Position numbers and translations under genes: made by a program. Below the pieces are notes generated by a model that was not told the origin of the DNA, made no database searches, and saw nothing but the letters and a program-made list of their open reading frames with translations. A stretch of DNA of 64,000 nt from Saccharibacillus qingshengii (GTDB taxonomy: Bacteria; Bacillota; Bacilli; Paenibacillales; Paenibacillaceae), in contig NZ_JAAZWC010000004.1 of assembly GCF_013185195.1 (NCBI RefSeq), positions 62,001-126,000 on the forward strand. Reading direction: 5' to 3'. This document shows positions 63,055 through 64,000 of the stretch, one piece after another. The stretch's first letter is position 1. Each line of letters starts with the position of its first letter.

Positions 63055-63085
63055 GTCTTTTCATGAAAGAATCAACGAAGACGCA

Positions 63086-63118
63086 AAAATCCCGCTTCGC
63101 GTAGATACGCGAAGCGGG
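63086..63118 (-). terminator. Terminator of the acetate transporter gene
   Basis: CCCGCTTCGCGTA (63091-63103) and TACGCGAAGCGGG (63106-63118) pair; ATTTTTG follows on the minus strand. Confidence 0.8.
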
Positions 63119-63144
63119 ACGGTCTAACGGTGCGTGTGCGCAAA

Positions 63145-63765
63145 TCAAGGACGAGGTTTGAAGATCCCGAAAGGTCGGCCGATCGGCAGGAACTCGCGTC
63201 CGAAATGTACATTCAGGACATTGGCGCCGCAGCCGTACAGCGAGAGCAGGCCGATCGCCATTTCCGCGTATGCCGCCAGTTCGTGGAAGAATTCCGGCGC
63301 GCCGAACGCGTCGAAAGTCAGACCAAGGAACAGCACGTCGATCAGACAGAAGATGAAGAATAATACTTTGTTCGTCTCCATGGCCCCGATCGTCATGAAC
63401 AGGGTGAAGATCAGATAACCGCCGAACGCGAAACCGAGCTGTTTGCCGTCGACGGCACCCGCGAGTTCGGGTCCGAACGTGCCCAGCTTGATCATCCAGT
63501 TGGCCGCCATGGCGAACCAGAAGAATGCGTAGGCCGCAAAAGCGGTCATGCCGAACGTATTATTGTGCTTCGCATCCTGGATCGCGGCGAACAGCTGAGC
63601 GCAAGCGCCCAGGAAAATAGCCCAGGAAGCGGCATAGCCAAGGCCTTCCGTCAATCCGAGCTTCTGCGACGAAGCGACGAGTGTGACGATGGCCAGACCG
63701 AACAAGCCGATCGCGCCGGGATCGGCGTTTACGATCTTGACGGAGGTAGGGGACGGGTGATTCAT
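63145..63765 (-). CDS. Acetate uptake transporter (GPR1/FUN34/YaaH, SatP family)
   Basis: 206 residues; ATG 63765 after GAAGGAGTAATCAAACGTC. Family motif at the start of TM1 (NADPGAIGLFGLAIVTLVA) and six membrane helices throughout. FUN34-type proteins are hexameric acetate/succinate channels or symporters. The upstream 63766-64000 region has no further gene; a weak TTCATT-17-TACAAT promoter can be drawn on the minus strand. Confidence 0.88.
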   Translation of the reverse strand: MNHPSPTSVKIVNADPGAIGLFGLAIVTLVASSQKLGLTEGLGYAASWAIFLGACAQLFAAIQDAKHNNTFGMTAFAAYAFFWFAMAANWMIKLGTFGPELAGAVDGKQLGFAFGGYLIFTLFMTIGAMETNKVLFFIFCLIDVLFLGLTFDAFGAPEFFHELAAYAEMAIGLLSLYGCGANVLNVHFGREFLPIGRPFGIFKPRP

Positions 63766-64000
63766 GACGTTTGATTACTCCTTCGACAATGTAAGATAGG
63801 AAGATGGAAATTCCCGAATCGTTCCGTTCTGTGTGGAACTCAACTGACCTATTGTACCCGAAAAGAAAAGCGAAATGAATACGAAAAAACAGCTTTTCAA
63901 GAAATTTTCCCGAAAACTGGGCGATCCGCGGTCCGAAAATCGGTTGGGTACGCTTACGTCACTGTTTACTTATGCCGAATCGCCAAGAAACCCCGCTCTG

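Noticed and set aside
63014-63060. LexA/DinR box near the DsbA-like promoter
   Set aside because: The GAAC/GTTC arms are absent; the repeats are of TTACTTA type, fitting MarR/HxlR instead.

Overview
The window is about 64 kb of G+C-rich chromosomal DNA from a Gram-positive, low-to-mid G+C phylum organism of the Paenibacillaceae type; Saccharibacillus or Paenibacillus is the best guess. The reasons are strong AGGAGG ribosome sites, intrinsic terminators, lipobox lipoproteins, an S-layer-homology surface protein, YesM/YesN-type two-component regulators, a des-desK-desR operon, IDEAL, DUF4173 and DUF4085 proteins, and Fur, Zur and cre-type operators of Bacillus form. I see no tRNA, rRNA, CRISPR array, IS element or prophage.

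Layout. 1-2147: end of a zinc-type dehydrogenase gene and an SgrR-like regulator. 2281-11741: housekeeping and stress genes: a DUF4173 membrane protein, a PMCA-like Ca2+ P-type ATPase, a Fur-controlled siderophore-binding lipoprotein, an Rrf2 regulator, an IDEAL-domain protein, a GH18 hydrolase, an unknown protein and DoxX. 12038-20221: MFS exporter plus TetR, DUF3999 and DUF4085 proteins, a nitroreductase, a BNR/YCF48-like protein and formate-THF ligase.

20405-32280 is a carbohydrate block. It holds a secreted GH43-CBM enzyme, then a solute-binding protein without a lipobox directly followed by a YesM-like kinase and a YesN-like regulator, then a paralogous lipoprotein binding protein with two permeases and a GH2 enzyme. 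The binding protein-kinase-regulator trio looks like a three-component sugar sensor controlling the adjacent importer. A cre site and a recurring TGGACATAT-type motif lie in the promoters.

32592-36366 has small unknown proteins, an alpha/beta hydrolase, an NmrA-like protein and an intergenic element of nested inverted repeats. 36430-41390 is a five-gene Opp/Nik/Cnt-type ABC importer whose promoter carries two Zur boxes, one filling the -35/-10 spacer; zinc or zinc-metallophore uptake is inferred. 41687-47171 has an M1 peptidase with RluF and the des-desK-desR membrane-fluidity operon with a DesR-like operator cluster. 47430-51052 has a TauABC/SsuABC-like importer and an AraC-GyrI regulator.

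51249-55018 is a large SLH-anchored surface protein broken by a frameshift just before its SLH domains. 55105-58667 is a cluster of signalling genes: a SARP-type response regulator, the decayed 3' and 5' stubs of a DcuS/DcuR-type pair that still overlap by ATGA, and an intact OmpR/HK pair. The latter sits upstream of an M23 peptidase whose promoter has phased GTAAG repeats. The rest (59757-63765) is a WYL regulator with DinB, a TetR regulator, a DsbA/FrnE-like oxidoreductase and an acetate transporter of the SatP family.
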